NCBI RefSeq assembly: GCF_023617245.1
Contig: NZ_CP067396.1
Span: 930,001 to 994,000 of the forward strand
DNA length: 64,000 nucleotides
Direction: 5' to 3'
Source: Lysobacter enzymogenes
GTDB lineage: Bacteria > Pseudomonadota > Gammaproteobacteria > Xanthomonadales > Xanthomonadaceae
Part shown: in pieces, positions 50,826-59,180 of the stretch
Layout of the letters: each line of letters opens with the position of its first letter
Position numbering within the stretch: position 1 is the stretch's first letter
Notes under the pieces: generated by a model
Seen by the model: only the letters and a program-made list of their open reading frames with translations
Database searches by the model: none
What the model was told of the DNA's origin: nothing
Translations under genes and position numbers: made by a program

Positions 50826-51431
50826 CGAATGATCTCCGTTTCCAACGAATATGAATGGCTTGCGCCTGAAGGAAGCCGCTTCCCCCTCGCTTAGAAACGC
50901 GTTGCTTGGATGCTCCCCCCACCTCCGCTTTCGCCCGCGACAGCGGCCTGCGCATTTTTCGTTCCGCGCACTCACCCGCAGGCAACGTAACGTGCGCATA
51001 CGAACTGATTATCAGGCATGGATTTTGCTCATCGTGGATGCGCGCCGGCCGACGGATTCATGGCGTCGGCGACCGGTGCCCGTGCACCGGGCGCGACAAC
51101 GCCGATGCCTGCGGCGGTCGCGCGGCGCATACGATCTCGCGGTGCAACATCGATGCGCATGCATCTGGAGAACTGCGAGGAAACACACAGTTCAAATACA
51201 ACGCCCATCGCCTGCGCTCGGACACCGCGCGAAATATCGGGTATCGATACATCCGAGCGATTGCATCGGGTTGCGCTTCACGCATTGCGTCGGCAGCCCG
51301 GAGCGCCGAAGCCGGAAGCGGGCAGAACCGCTGGATGTCCGTTCCCGTCGTGCGGCCGCGAGCCGCAGGCTGCGCATTCGCCGGTGGGCGAGCGCGATTC
51401 CAGCGACATCACGTCATGGAGTAAACAGTTC
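50826..51431. other. Intergenic region, no gene seen
   Basis: About 600 bp between divergent genes. Open frames run through it on both strands, but their products are Arg/Ala/Pro-rich. It should hold promoters for the fimbrial gene (minus) and the small secreted protein (plus); none is clear by eye. Confidence 0.4.
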
Positions 51432-51659
51432 ATGCATCGAACGACGATGAAAGTAATGGCCGCCGCACTGTTCGCGATCGGTGTGGCGATCGGCGGCGTT
51501 GCCAGCGCGGAGCCCGTGCCGGGGCAGAGCTGCAGCCCCAACGGAAAATCGGAAACCGCCGTCCACGGCAATTGGCGCTACTACTACCGGTGTACGGGCA
51601 ACAAGTGGATCCTGGAAAAGGTCTGCCCGATCGGCGGCGGCATCTGCTACGCGCCGTAA
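51432..51659 (+). CDS. Small secreted cysteine-containing protein
   Basis: 75 residues, or 70 from the second Met at 51447. Signal peptide VMAAALFAIGVAIGGVASA, then a ~48-residue mature peptide with four Cys (GQSCSPNG, YRCTGN, EKVCPIGGGICYAP). The pattern 'G..C......s...G.wrY.C..g.W' recalls small carbohydrate-binding or inhibitor-like modules. No homologue recognised. The frame upstream of the ATG looks non-coding. Confidence 0.6.
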   Translation: MHRTTMKVMAAALFAIGVAIGGVASAEPVPGQSCSPNGKSETAVHGNWRYYYRCTGNKWILEKVCPIGGGICYAP

Positions 51660-52007
51660 CCGCTACGGCCGGCTGCGGCCGCAATGCGCATGAGTCCGTC
51701 CATCGGCGGTGCGCGGTGTACCCCTGACACCGTCCCTTCGCCGATGAGGCCATGCGTTCTCGAAAGCGTCCCGCGTCTGCGCGGGGCGCTTTCGATCCCG
51801 GCGGACGCGGGCGCGCGCCGCGGCGATTCGCGCGGAGGGTTGCTTGTCCGGCCTGCGCGAGGGGAACAGGAACGATCGCTCACATTGCCGCGCAAGACGC
51901 GGCCGGCCGAACGGCCGACTCGGACACCGGACCGGCGCGGCATGCCGTCGGCTCGGCCGCCGGCGTAAAGTAGCGGACCGGATTCGCCCGCACGCAAGGA
52001 GTCGGCC
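51660..52007. other. Intergenic region, no gene seen
   Basis: About 350 bp with short GC-rich hairpins. Nothing supportable. Confidence 0.4.
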
Positions 52008-53087
52008 ATGCCCGCTGAAGATATCCCGCCGGCGCCCAGCGCGGGCAGGCGGTGGCTGCGCATCGCAGCAGTGGGACTGGCGGCGTTGGCGATCCTCGCG
52101 GTCGCGGCCTGGGGCGCGGGACTGATCGCGTTCCAGTTCCCGGGCGCGGCGCTGCTTCGCAACGGCCTCATCGTGTTGTGGTGCCTGCTCGGCGTGGCCG
52201 CCTGCGTGGCCTTGCCGTGGCGGCACCGCGGTGCGGCGCGGCGGCCGGCGCTGATCGCGTTCGCGGCCGGCTTCGCCGCGTTGCTGGCCTGGTGGTCCGC
52301 GATCGCGCCCTCGCAGGACCGCGACTGGGCCGACGACGTCGCCCGCCAGTTCGATGCCCAGGTGCGCGGCGACCGCGTGGTGCTGCACAACGTGCGCAAT
52401 TTCCAATGGCGCAGCGAAAGCGACTACACGCCGCGCTGGGAGACCCGCGAATACGATCTCTCGCGCCTGTCCTCGGCCGACCTCGTGCTGTCGTACTGGA
52501 TGGGGCCGGACATCGCCCACACGCTGGTGTCGTTCGGCTTCGACGACGGCCAGCGGCTGGTGTTCTCGCTGGAGATCCGCAAGCAGCGCGGCGAAAGCTT
52601 CTCCGCGCTGGGCGGCTTCTTCCGCCGCTTCGAGCAGGTGCTGGTGGCCGCCGACGAGCGCGACATCGTGCGCACCCGCAGCAACGCGCGCGGCGAGGAC
52701 GTGTACCTGTATCGGCTGAACGTTCCGCCGCGAACGCTGCGGCCGATGTTCCTGGGTTTCCTCGCCAAGGCCGACGCGCTGCGGCGCGCGCCGTCCTTCT
52801 ACAACACCCTGACCAGCAACTGCACCACGGTGGTGTTCGAGATCGCCCGCCACGTCGTCCCGGACCTGCCGCTGGACTATCGCTTGCTGGCGGCCGGCCA
52901 CTTCGCCGAATACGTCTACGACCAGGGCGGGCTGACGCCGGGATACAGCTATGCGCAATTGCACGAGCGCGGCTACGTCAATCCGCGCGCCCGTTCGATC
53001 CCGGCCGACGCGGCGGACGCGGACGCTTATTCGCGCGCGATCCGGCGCGGCGTGCCGGGGATTGCGGCTGCCGAAACGGCGCCTTGA
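52008..53087 (+). CDS. DUF4105 membrane protein (Lnb-like)
   Basis: 359 residues. Three N-terminal membrane helices (about 20-45, 48-65, 78-98) lead to a periplasmic domain. The conserved core reads AQVRGDRVVLHNVRNFQWRS (~117-136), DLVLSYWMGPDIAHTLVSFG, and FYNTLTSNCTTVVFEIAR with Cys 272, the proposed nucleophile. DUF4105 proteins include Lnb, the lipoprotein intramolecular transacylase that makes lyso-form lipoproteins and protects them from host receptor recognition. Whether this member has that activity is not shown. It converges with the lanM gene, 9 bp between stops. Confidence 0.85.
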   Translation: MPAEDIPPAPSAGRRWLRIAAVGLAALAILAVAAWGAGLIAFQFPGAALLRNGLIVLWCLLGVAACVALPWRHRGAARRPALIAFAAGFAALLAWWSAIAPSQDRDWADDVARQFDAQVRGDRVVLHNVRNFQWRSESDYTPRWETREYDLSRLSSADLVLSYWMGPDIAHTLVSFGFDDGQRLVFSLEIRKQRGESFSALGGFFRRFEQVLVAADERDIVRTRSNARGEDVYLYRLNVPPRTLRPMFLGFLAKADALRRAPSFYNTLTSNCTTVVFEIARHVVPDLPLDYRLLAAGHFAEYVYDQGGLTPGYSYAQLHERGYVNPRARSIPADAADADAYSRAIRRGVPGIAAAETAP

Positions 53088-53096
53088 GGCCCGGCC

Positions 53097-55937
53097 TCAG
53101 CCGCACTCCAGCAGCAGCGGCGACATCGACCGGCCGTGCGGGTGCATGCCGGCGAGGCCGTGGATCGCGCCGGCCAGCCCGGTCATCAGGCCGGGAGTGA
53201 AGGCTTCGCGGGTCATGCCGCCGACCATGCCGTGGTGCTCTTCCATCGCCGAGACGATCTGCGCGGTCGCGTCGGCGCCGTCGTCCGCCGGCATGTCCGG
53301 ATCGAGCGCCGCGGCGCGGGCCAGCAGCTCCCACAGCGAGAAGTCGCCGTGGCAAAGCGTGTGCGAGAGCCCCCAATGGCCGCGCGACGCGGCGACGGCG
53401 CGGCGCAGGTCGCGCAGGTGCCGCGGCGTCCTGGTGCGCGCGTAGAGATCGGCCGCGGCCAGGCCGATGCCGACGCTGCCGCCGCACCAGGTATGGATGT
53501 CGGCGCGGCCGGAGGCGGGTTCGCGCCAGTTGCCGGCGGCTGCGTCGAACGCGCGGTCCTGGAACGCGAAGCCGGCCGCAGCCAGCGCGTTCCAGCGTTC
53601 GCGGTCCGCGGCGCTGCCGGCGCCGGCGAGCGCCAGCCGGGTCAGCGCCCAGGCGATGCCCGCGGCGCCGTGGGCGAAGCCGGCGACCGGCTCGGCGAAC
53701 GCCGCCGCGGGCCAGCGCGCGCCGCGCTCGTCGACGATGGCGGTCGCCTCCAGATGCCGGCCCGCGCGCGCCGCCAGTTCCAGCCAGCGCGGATCGCCGC
53801 TGCGTTCGGCGAGCCCGAGCAGCGGCACGATCGCGCCGCTGCTGCCGTCGATGAGGTCGAGCGAACGGTCGGCGTCGAAACCTTCGGCCTCGAGCTTGCC
53901 GGCGTAGACCAGCGCGTGCTCGAGCAGGTCGGGGCGTTGCAGCAGATCGTGCAGCCGCAGCCACGACCAGATGCGGCTGCCGTAACCGCTGAAGCCGCCG
54001 GCGCTGTCCAGGCGTTCGGCGGTCATCCGCGCGAGCACGCGCAGCGCGCCGTCGATGGCGTCGTCGACGCCGGCGACGGGGTCGGCGCGGCCGTGCGCGA
54101 CCTCGCGGCGGTAGCCGGCCAGCGCGACGGCGACGCCGCCGAGTCCGGAATAGAGGTCCGATTGCAGCGGATGCACGTGCCAGCCGGTGCTGCTCGCGCC
54201 CGGGGTGATCCAGGTCGCGGAGCGGTCCTCGCCGTACACCGCCAGGCCCAGCAGGCGCTGGACCGCCTGCGCGGCCAGCGCGCGCCGGCGCGGTTCGAGG
54301 TCTTCGGCGTGCGGCCGGCGCGCGCCGTAGCGCGGCTGCCCGTCGTCCGGCGGCGCGTTCGCGGACGCGTTGGCGCGATGGTTCAGCTCGGTCACCACCA
54401 GCGCGCTGCGGATCGTCATTTCTTCCAGATCCACGCGCATCGCGCGCCAACTGCCGAGCGCCGCATCGACCCGCTCGGGCGTCAATGCGGAGGCGAATAC
54501 CGGGATGTCGGCGTGCAGCAGGTCGTCGATTTCGCGGTCGATCTCGTGCATCGACGACGGCGCGGCGGGCATGACCGCGGCGTTGCGCACGAACAGGTCG
54601 CGGGCGCGTTCGACCGCCTTGGCTTGGTCGTGCAGCGACGCCGGATGCCAGAGCATGCGGCCGATCTCGAAGTAGGCCTTGGTGGCGCGGCGGATGTCGC
54701 GCACGCCGCAGCCGACGAATCCGCGCATGAGCGGCGCGAGCGCCGCTTGCGCGTCGAGTTCGCGCAGGCGCGCGCTGGTTTCCAGGAACGCATCGCTGAT
54801 GCCGTCCCAGTAGCGCGACAGCTCGGGCCGCGGGCTCGGGTGGTTCTGCGCCGGGCTGACATCGACGCTGATGATTTCCAGGTGCGCGTCGGTGGTGCCC
54901 TCGCGCGCGATCACCGGCGCCAGCACGCGCGGCTGCTCGCCGGGCAGGGCGCCGGCGGCGGACAGGTCGACCTTGTCGAAGCCGAGCGTCGGCGCGCGCG
55001 AAGGCACGATGCCGGTGCGCAGCACCGAGGTGCGGATCAGCTCGCGCGCGAGGTCGTGGGCGTCGCCGTATCCCGACGGCGCCGTGCCATGGGCCGTTGC
55101 GAACAGGCTTTCGACGTCGACCACCACCGGCGTCGGGCCGACGGCGATCAGGTTTTCCAGATGGATGTCGGTGCCGCCGAGCAGGCGCAGCACCGCCAGC
55201 CACTGGCCCAGGCCGCGGTAGAAACGGCGCAGTTCGTCGTCGCCGTCGCAATAGCGGTGGGCGACATGCGCGGCCCAGCCGTAGTCGCCGCGGTCGATCA
55301 CCGCGGGCACGCGGATGCGTTGCGGATCGGACGGAAACAAATGTTCGAGAAACCCGTCGAGCGCCGCGTCGATGCGCAGCGAGCGCGGTTTGTACATGAC
55401 CTGGCCGCCTGCGAACGACAGCCGCGCCACCGCTTGCCCGTGCGCGTGCAGATCGCCCAGGCCGAGCGAGATTCCGGTCAGCCGTCCGGCGGGGCGGCCG
55501 AACAGCGCCGCCAGCGATTCGCGGTCGCGCGCCAGGCGCCCGATCAAGGTCGCCGTTCCGCCGCATTGTTCGTCCAGCACCCGCGTCAGCCGCGCGCGCA
55601 GGTTCGGGTAGCGGCGGTCGAGGTGGCGGCCGAAGTCGTCGTGCCGGCAGCGGTCGACGAACCGCTCGAAACGCGCGGCATCGTCGCCGTCGCCGAGTTC
55701 GCCGGCGCTCTTGGCCGCATACAACTCCAGCAGCAGCACGCGGTTGAGCTTGAGGCGCGCGTTTCCGTGCAGCGCCTCGACCGCGGCGGCGTGGATGCGC
55801 GCGGCCTCTTCGCCGTCGATGGCCGGCGACAGCTGCGCCAGGGTCGCGGCGAGCCGCGCGCGCGCGGCGGCGCAGAAATGTTCGACGATCGGCGCGAAGC
55901 CGCCAGCGGAGCCTGCATCGGTCATCGTGTCGTCCAT
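53097..55937 (-). CDS. lanM: Class II lanthipeptide synthetase LanM
   Basis: 946 residues. The N-terminal ~570 residues form the DUF4135 dehydratase/kinase-like part: MYKPRSLRIDAALDGFLEHL (the Lys that contacts ATP), LGGTDIHLENLIAVGPTPVV, VDVESLF. The C-terminal ~330 residues are the LanC-like cyclase with zinc ligands Cys 818 (HTWCGGSVG), Cys 862 and His 863 (LCHGDFSLWELL). It phosphorylates and dehydrates Ser/Thr of a precursor peptide and closes lanthionine rings with Cys. The precursor gene is directly upstream (56032-56229), 94 bp away. No LanT transporter/protease, LanP or immunity genes are visible nearby. Confidence 0.93.
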   Translation of the reverse strand: MDDTMTDAGSAGGFAPIVEHFCAAARARLAATLAQLSPAIDGEEAARIHAAAVEALHGNARLKLNRVLLLELYAAKSAGELGDGDDAARFERFVDRCRHDDFGRHLDRRYPNLRARLTRVLDEQCGGTATLIGRLARDRESLAALFGRPAGRLTGISLGLGDLHAHGQAVARLSFAGGQVMYKPRSLRIDAALDGFLEHLFPSDPQRIRVPAVIDRGDYGWAAHVAHRYCDGDDELRRFYRGLGQWLAVLRLLGGTDIHLENLIAVGPTPVVVDVESLFATAHGTAPSGYGDAHDLARELIRTSVLRTGIVPSRAPTLGFDKVDLSAAGALPGEQPRVLAPVIAREGTTDAHLEIISVDVSPAQNHPSPRPELSRYWDGISDAFLETSARLRELDAQAALAPLMRGFVGCGVRDIRRATKAYFEIGRMLWHPASLHDQAKAVERARDLFVRNAAVMPAAPSSMHEIDREIDDLLHADIPVFASALTPERVDAALGSWRAMRVDLEEMTIRSALVVTELNHRANASANAPPDDGQPRYGARRPHAEDLEPRRRALAAQAVQRLLGLAVYGEDRSATWITPGASSTGWHVHPLQSDLYSGLGGVAVALAGYRREVAHGRADPVAGVDDAIDGALRVLARMTAERLDSAGGFSGYGSRIWSWLRLHDLLQRPDLLEHALVYAGKLEAEGFDADRSLDLIDGSSGAIVPLLGLAERSGDPRWLELAARAGRHLEATAIVDERGARWPAAAFAEPVAGFAHGAAGIAWALTRLALAGAGSAADRERWNALAAAGFAFQDRAFDAAAGNWREPASGRADIHTWCGGSVGIGLAAADLYARTRTPRHLRDLRRAVAASRGHWGLSHTLCHGDFSLWELLARAAALDPDMPADDGADATAQIVSAMEEHHGMVGGMTREAFTPGLMTGLAGAIHGLAGMHPHGRSMSPLLLECG

Positions 55938-56031
55938 GAGCGGGAGCGCCCGCGCCGCGCCGGCGCGAGGGCCCGGGATTGCCGGGCGGCGCGCAGCCAG
56001 GCTCGGCTGCGCGCCGTTGTCGCGGAGAAAC

Positions 56032-56229
56032 TCAGGCGCAGAAGCAGCAGGCGGCGCCGATGCAGGTGATCGCGGTGCGGGTCGAGAACATATTGGCTTC
56101 GTTCGGGGACGTCAGCGCGTCCTCGGTCGCCGCGGCGCCTTCGATGTACAGCGGGCCGGCGGGATTGCTGAGGCCGTCGACGCTGTCCGCGCCGTTGAGC
56201 CAGTCGGACACATGGTCGTCGTTTTGCAT
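56032..56229 (-). CDS. lanA: Lanthipeptide precursor
   Basis: 65 residues, ATG with AAGGAG upstream. An acidic leader (residues 1 to about 48, MQNDDHVSDWLNGADSVDG...) is followed by a Ser/Thr/Cys-rich C-terminus. The core region from ~49 holds Ser 49, Thr 50, Thr 52, Thr 55 and Cys 56, 61, 62 and 64 (ITCIGAACCFCA). Four Cys and at least four Ser/Thr allow up to four rings. No Gly-Gly processing motif stands directly before the core; YIEGAAATED at 28-37 is the nearest candidate. The location right upstream of lanM makes the assignment strong. Confidence 0.85.
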   Translation of the reverse strand: MQNDDHVSDWLNGADSVDGLSNPAGPLYIEGAAATEDALTSPNEANMFSTRTAITCIGAACCFCA

Positions 56230-56572
56230 GTCGCCACTCCTTCGGTTGTGGTATCGGAAAAGCCCGGCGGACGGAGGCTGTCCAACACGCACACAGCGCT
56301 TCCTTGCCGGACATCGGTCTGCGACTTCCTTGAGCATCGCGGCGCTTTCGCGCGGTTGCGGACGCATCGTCCGATCCGGGAAAACGCCGCGTCCGCATCC
56401 TCGCGCAGGTCGAAAGCGTTTGTCCATAAATGGTGCGGCGCGGCAAGAAAACTTACAGTGCGTTCGCGCCGAAGCGGCGGAAAACTGTGATCGCTATGCA
56501 CCCGCGCGGTATCGTCAAGGACGGCGACGGCCGCGGACCGCGCCGCAGCAATGGATCGATGAGGGCGATGCG
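56230..56572. other. Divergent promoter region of the lan genes and a small gene
   Basis: No gene seen. Least GC-rich at 56,420-56,480 (GTCCATAAATGG, AAGAAAACTTACAG), where divergent promoters are likely. Confidence 0.45.
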
Positions 56573-56821
56573 ATGAGCGAAGTGTTCGTGCTGCAACATC
56601 TGTACCGCGCCTGCGACGGCGACGAAGAATCCAAGCTGCTCGGCGTCTACAGTTCGCGGCAGCTCGCGCATCGCGCCGCGCAGCGCTTCGGCCGGCAGCC
56701 GGGTTTCCGCGAATACGCTGAGATCGTGAGCGACGGCGACGGCGACGGTTTCTACATCCAGGCCTATCGGCTGGATCAGGACTCGGACGGCGGCTGGAGC
56801 GAAGGCTTCGTGCGCGAATGA
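56573..56821 (+). CDS. Small conserved protein (DUF7336-like)
   Basis: 82 residues from ATG 56573, preceded by GAGGGCG. The pattern VFVLQHLYRACDGDEESKLL, GVYSSRQLAHRAAQRFGRQP, GFYIQAYRLDQD, WSEGF matches a family of small cytoplasmic proteins whose ending '.d.y.ld...WteGF' is highly conserved. Function unknown. No operon partners. Confidence 0.75.
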   Translation: MSEVFVLQHLYRACDGDEESKLLGVYSSRQLAHRAAQRFGRQPGFREYAEIVSDGDGDGFYIQAYRLDQDSDGGWSEGFVRE

Positions 56822-57003
56822 AACCGGCGCCGATGGCCGCCGCAGCGCGATTTTTGCGTGGCGCGCGCGAGCCTGTACGAGGTCGCGCCGACCGTGACTT
56901 GTGGCAGGCGTCGCCCGGCGCGAACGGCGCACACTCGCCAGGACGCCGACCGCCGCGCGCGGCGGCGGCAGGATGCCAAAGTCCGACGACCATGGAGTAA
57001 TCG

Positions 57004-57789
57004 ATGCGCTGGTTCGAAATCGCGCTGGTTTCGCTCACCGCCTTCACCGGGCTGGTGTGGCTGCTCGACAAGCACTGGCTGGCCAAGCGCCGCGCCGCGC
57101 GCGCGGGCCTGCTCGACGAAGGCGAAGAGCCCTGGGTCGTGGATTACTCCAAGGCGTTCTTCCCGGTGCTGCTGGTGGTGCTGGTGCTGCGCAGCTTCGT
57201 CGCCGAGCCGTTCCGGATTCCGTCGAATTCGATGATGCCGACCCTGCTGACCGGCGATTTCGTGCTGACCAACAAGTTCGTCTACGGCCTGCGCCTGCCG
57301 ATCAGCAACACCAAGGTGCTGCCGCTGGGCGCGCCCGAGCGCGGCGACGTGGTGGTGTTCCACTCGGTGCAGCGCGCCGACGTCAACCTGATCAAGCGCG
57401 TGGTTGGGCTGCCCGGCGACCGGGTCGAGTACCGCGACGGGCGGCTGACCATCAACGGCGCCGCGGTGGCGTACCAGTCCGTCGGCGTCTACACCGGCCA
57501 CGGCAGCGGCGCGGAGGCGACCGGCGCGCAGGAACTGAGCGAAACGCTGGGCCGGCATGTCCATCGCGTGCTGCTGCGCCGCGACCTGCCGCAGCCGCTG
57601 CTCGCCGAAGGCGAGTGGACGGTGCCGGCGGGGCAGTACTTCGTCATGGGCGACAATCGCGACAACAGCGAGGACAGCCGCTATTGGGGCTTCCTGCCCG
57701 AACGCAATCTGGTCGGGCGCGCGTTCCTGGTGTGGCTCAATTTCGACGACGGGTTCGACTTCGAGCGGATCGGCACCTCGATTCCGTGA
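57004..57789 (+). CDS. lepB: Signal peptidase I
   Basis: 261 residues. Two N-terminal membrane helices (about 4-20 and 52-66). The catalytic Ser is Ser 76 (RIPSNSMMPTLLTGDFVLTN) and the general base Lys 131 (LIKRVVGLPGDRVEYRDG). The family box MGDNRDNSEDSRYWGFLPE is present near 215. It cleaves Sec and Tat signal peptides on the periplasmic face. The loop between residues ~155-195 is longer than in some families, as in E. coli LepB. The spacer upstream shows no rnc/lepA neighbour, so it is outside the usual lepA-lepB context. Confidence 0.93.
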   Translation: MRWFEIALVSLTAFTGLVWLLDKHWLAKRRAARAGLLDEGEEPWVVDYSKAFFPVLLVVLVLRSFVAEPFRIPSNSMMPTLLTGDFVLTNKFVYGLRLPISNTKVLPLGAPERGDVVVFHSVQRADVNLIKRVVGLPGDRVEYRDGRLTINGAAVAYQSVGVYTGHGSGAEATGAQELSETLGRHVHRVLLRRDLPQPLLAEGEWTVPAGQYFVMGDNRDNSEDSRYWGFLPERNLVGRAFLVWLNFDDGFDFERIGTSIP

Positions 57790-57890
57790 GCGTGCGACGC
57801 ACCCCAAAGTCATGACTTGCGGCAGTGAGCGGGGCCGACGATCGGGCGCAGACTCGGCGCTGCCCGCGTTTTCGTCGCCCGAGTCCGCCC

Positions 57891-58850
57891 ATGCGCAAAC
57901 CGCCGTTCGCTTCGCCCACAGCCGGTTCCCGTCTTCGTCTGCGCCTCGTCGCGCTGGCCGCCTGGTTCGCCGTCGCCGCCGCGGCGAGCGCCGCCGAGCC
58001 CATGGTCGAGCCCGACATCCGTACCGACGACGTCGACCGCTTCTATGCGCTCTACGCCGCGACCGACGGCAAACCGGACGCGGCGCAACTGGATGAGTAT
58101 CTCGCCCAAGGCACCGACAGCCTGAAGCAATTCGCGCAGTTGCGGCGGGTCACCGGCGAGCGCATCGCCGCGCAGATGGCGGCCGATCCGGTGATGTACC
58201 GCGACGCACGCGAATGCATGAAGCTGCTGCCGCGAGTGAAGCGGCGGGTGGCGGCGTCGCTGCGCACGCTCGGCGAACTGTATCCGCGGTCGAAGTTTCC
58301 GCCGGTGGCGATCGTGGTCGGCCGCGGCAAGCCGGTCGGCATCACCAATCCGGCCGGCGTGACCATCGGGCTGGAGGCGCTGTGCGCCGCGGACTTCATG
58401 AACCCCGATCCCGAAGATCGCTTCGTGCGGGTGATCGCGCACGAATACGCGCACATCCAGCAGCCCGCCGCCGCCCAGGACCTGGAACCCGGCGACCCGC
58501 GCGCGAGCGTGTTGGGCATGTCGCTGACCGAGGGCGGCGCGGAGTTCGTCGCCGAGCTGATCGCCGGCGGCGTCGCCAACCCGGGGCTGGCCGTGCGCGT
58601 GCGCGGCCGCGAGCGGGACGTCGGCGAGGCGTTCCTGCGCGAACAGGACGACCGCGACTTCAGCCGCTGGATGTTCAATTACCGCAAGGGATCGGACGAG
58701 CCTTACGACCAGGGTTACTGGGTCGGCTACCGCATCTCCAGGGCCTACTACGAACGCGCCGCGGACAAGCGCGCGGCGTTGGCGCGGATACTGGAAATGC
58801 CCGACGCGAAGGCGTTCCTGCGCGAGAGTGGGTGGGTGCCGGGGGAGTAA
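57891..58850 (+). CDS. Secreted Zn-protease-like protein (HExxH, DUF2268-like)
   Basis: 319 residues from ATG 57891, signal peptide to ASAAEP. The segment RVIAHEYAHIQQ gives HEYAH (184-188) and the helix EGGAEFVAELIAGG, about 40 residues later, supplies a Glu that could be the third zinc ligand. This is the arrangement of predicted Zn-dependent proteases of the DUF2268 group. A later element WMFNYRKGSDEPYDQGYWVG is conserved in these proteins. A periplasmic or lipoprotein-free secreted protein; substrate unknown. Confidence 0.82.
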   Translation: MRKPPFASPTAGSRLRLRLVALAAWFAVAAAASAAEPMVEPDIRTDDVDRFYALYAATDGKPDAAQLDEYLAQGTDSLKQFAQLRRVTGERIAAQMAADPVMYRDARECMKLLPRVKRRVAASLRTLGELYPRSKFPPVAIVVGRGKPVGITNPAGVTIGLEALCAADFMNPDPEDRFVRVIAHEYAHIQQPAAAQDLEPGDPRASVLGMSLTEGGAEFVAELIAGGVANPGLAVRVRGRERDVGEAFLREQDDRDFSRWMFNYRKGSDEPYDQGYWVGYRISRAYYERAADKRAALARILEMPDAKAFLRESGWVPGE

Positions 58851-59180
58851 GCGCGGGGAGCGGCGGAGGGGGCGCGTTCGAGGGCGCGGCGATTTGAGCG
58901 GAAAGCATCGGGCCTGAAGGCCCTCCCACGGTGATGCGAATCATCGGGCCTGAAGCCGCTCCACAGCGCAGCCGTGGCAGCGGCGAAGGCGCGGCTTTGC
59001 CGCATTTGTCCGCACGCCGCCATCGTCGCGGCGATCGCGCCGCAGCGCGCACAGGGCCTGAAATTGGCGTGAAACACAGGTGACATACCTTGCCGCGGCG
59101 CGGAGAATACCGCCCCCGCTGCCGGCCCCGCGCCAGCCGGACGCATTCGCAGCCTGGCGCCACGAAAGGATCCCACCCCC
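58851..59180. other. Intergenic region with CATCGGGCCTGAAG repeats
   Basis: The phrase CATCGGGCCTGAAG occurs twice (about 58907 and 58943), each followed by a GC-rich CTCCCAC/CTCCACA. These look like half-units of an extragenic repeat. No gene seen. The last 100 bp should contain the receptor's promoter. Confidence 0.5.

Noticed and set aside
53136..56069. A 977-codon plus-strand frame antisense to lanM
   Set aside because: Shadow of the LanM gene; product rich in Arg, Ala, Gly and Gln without motifs.
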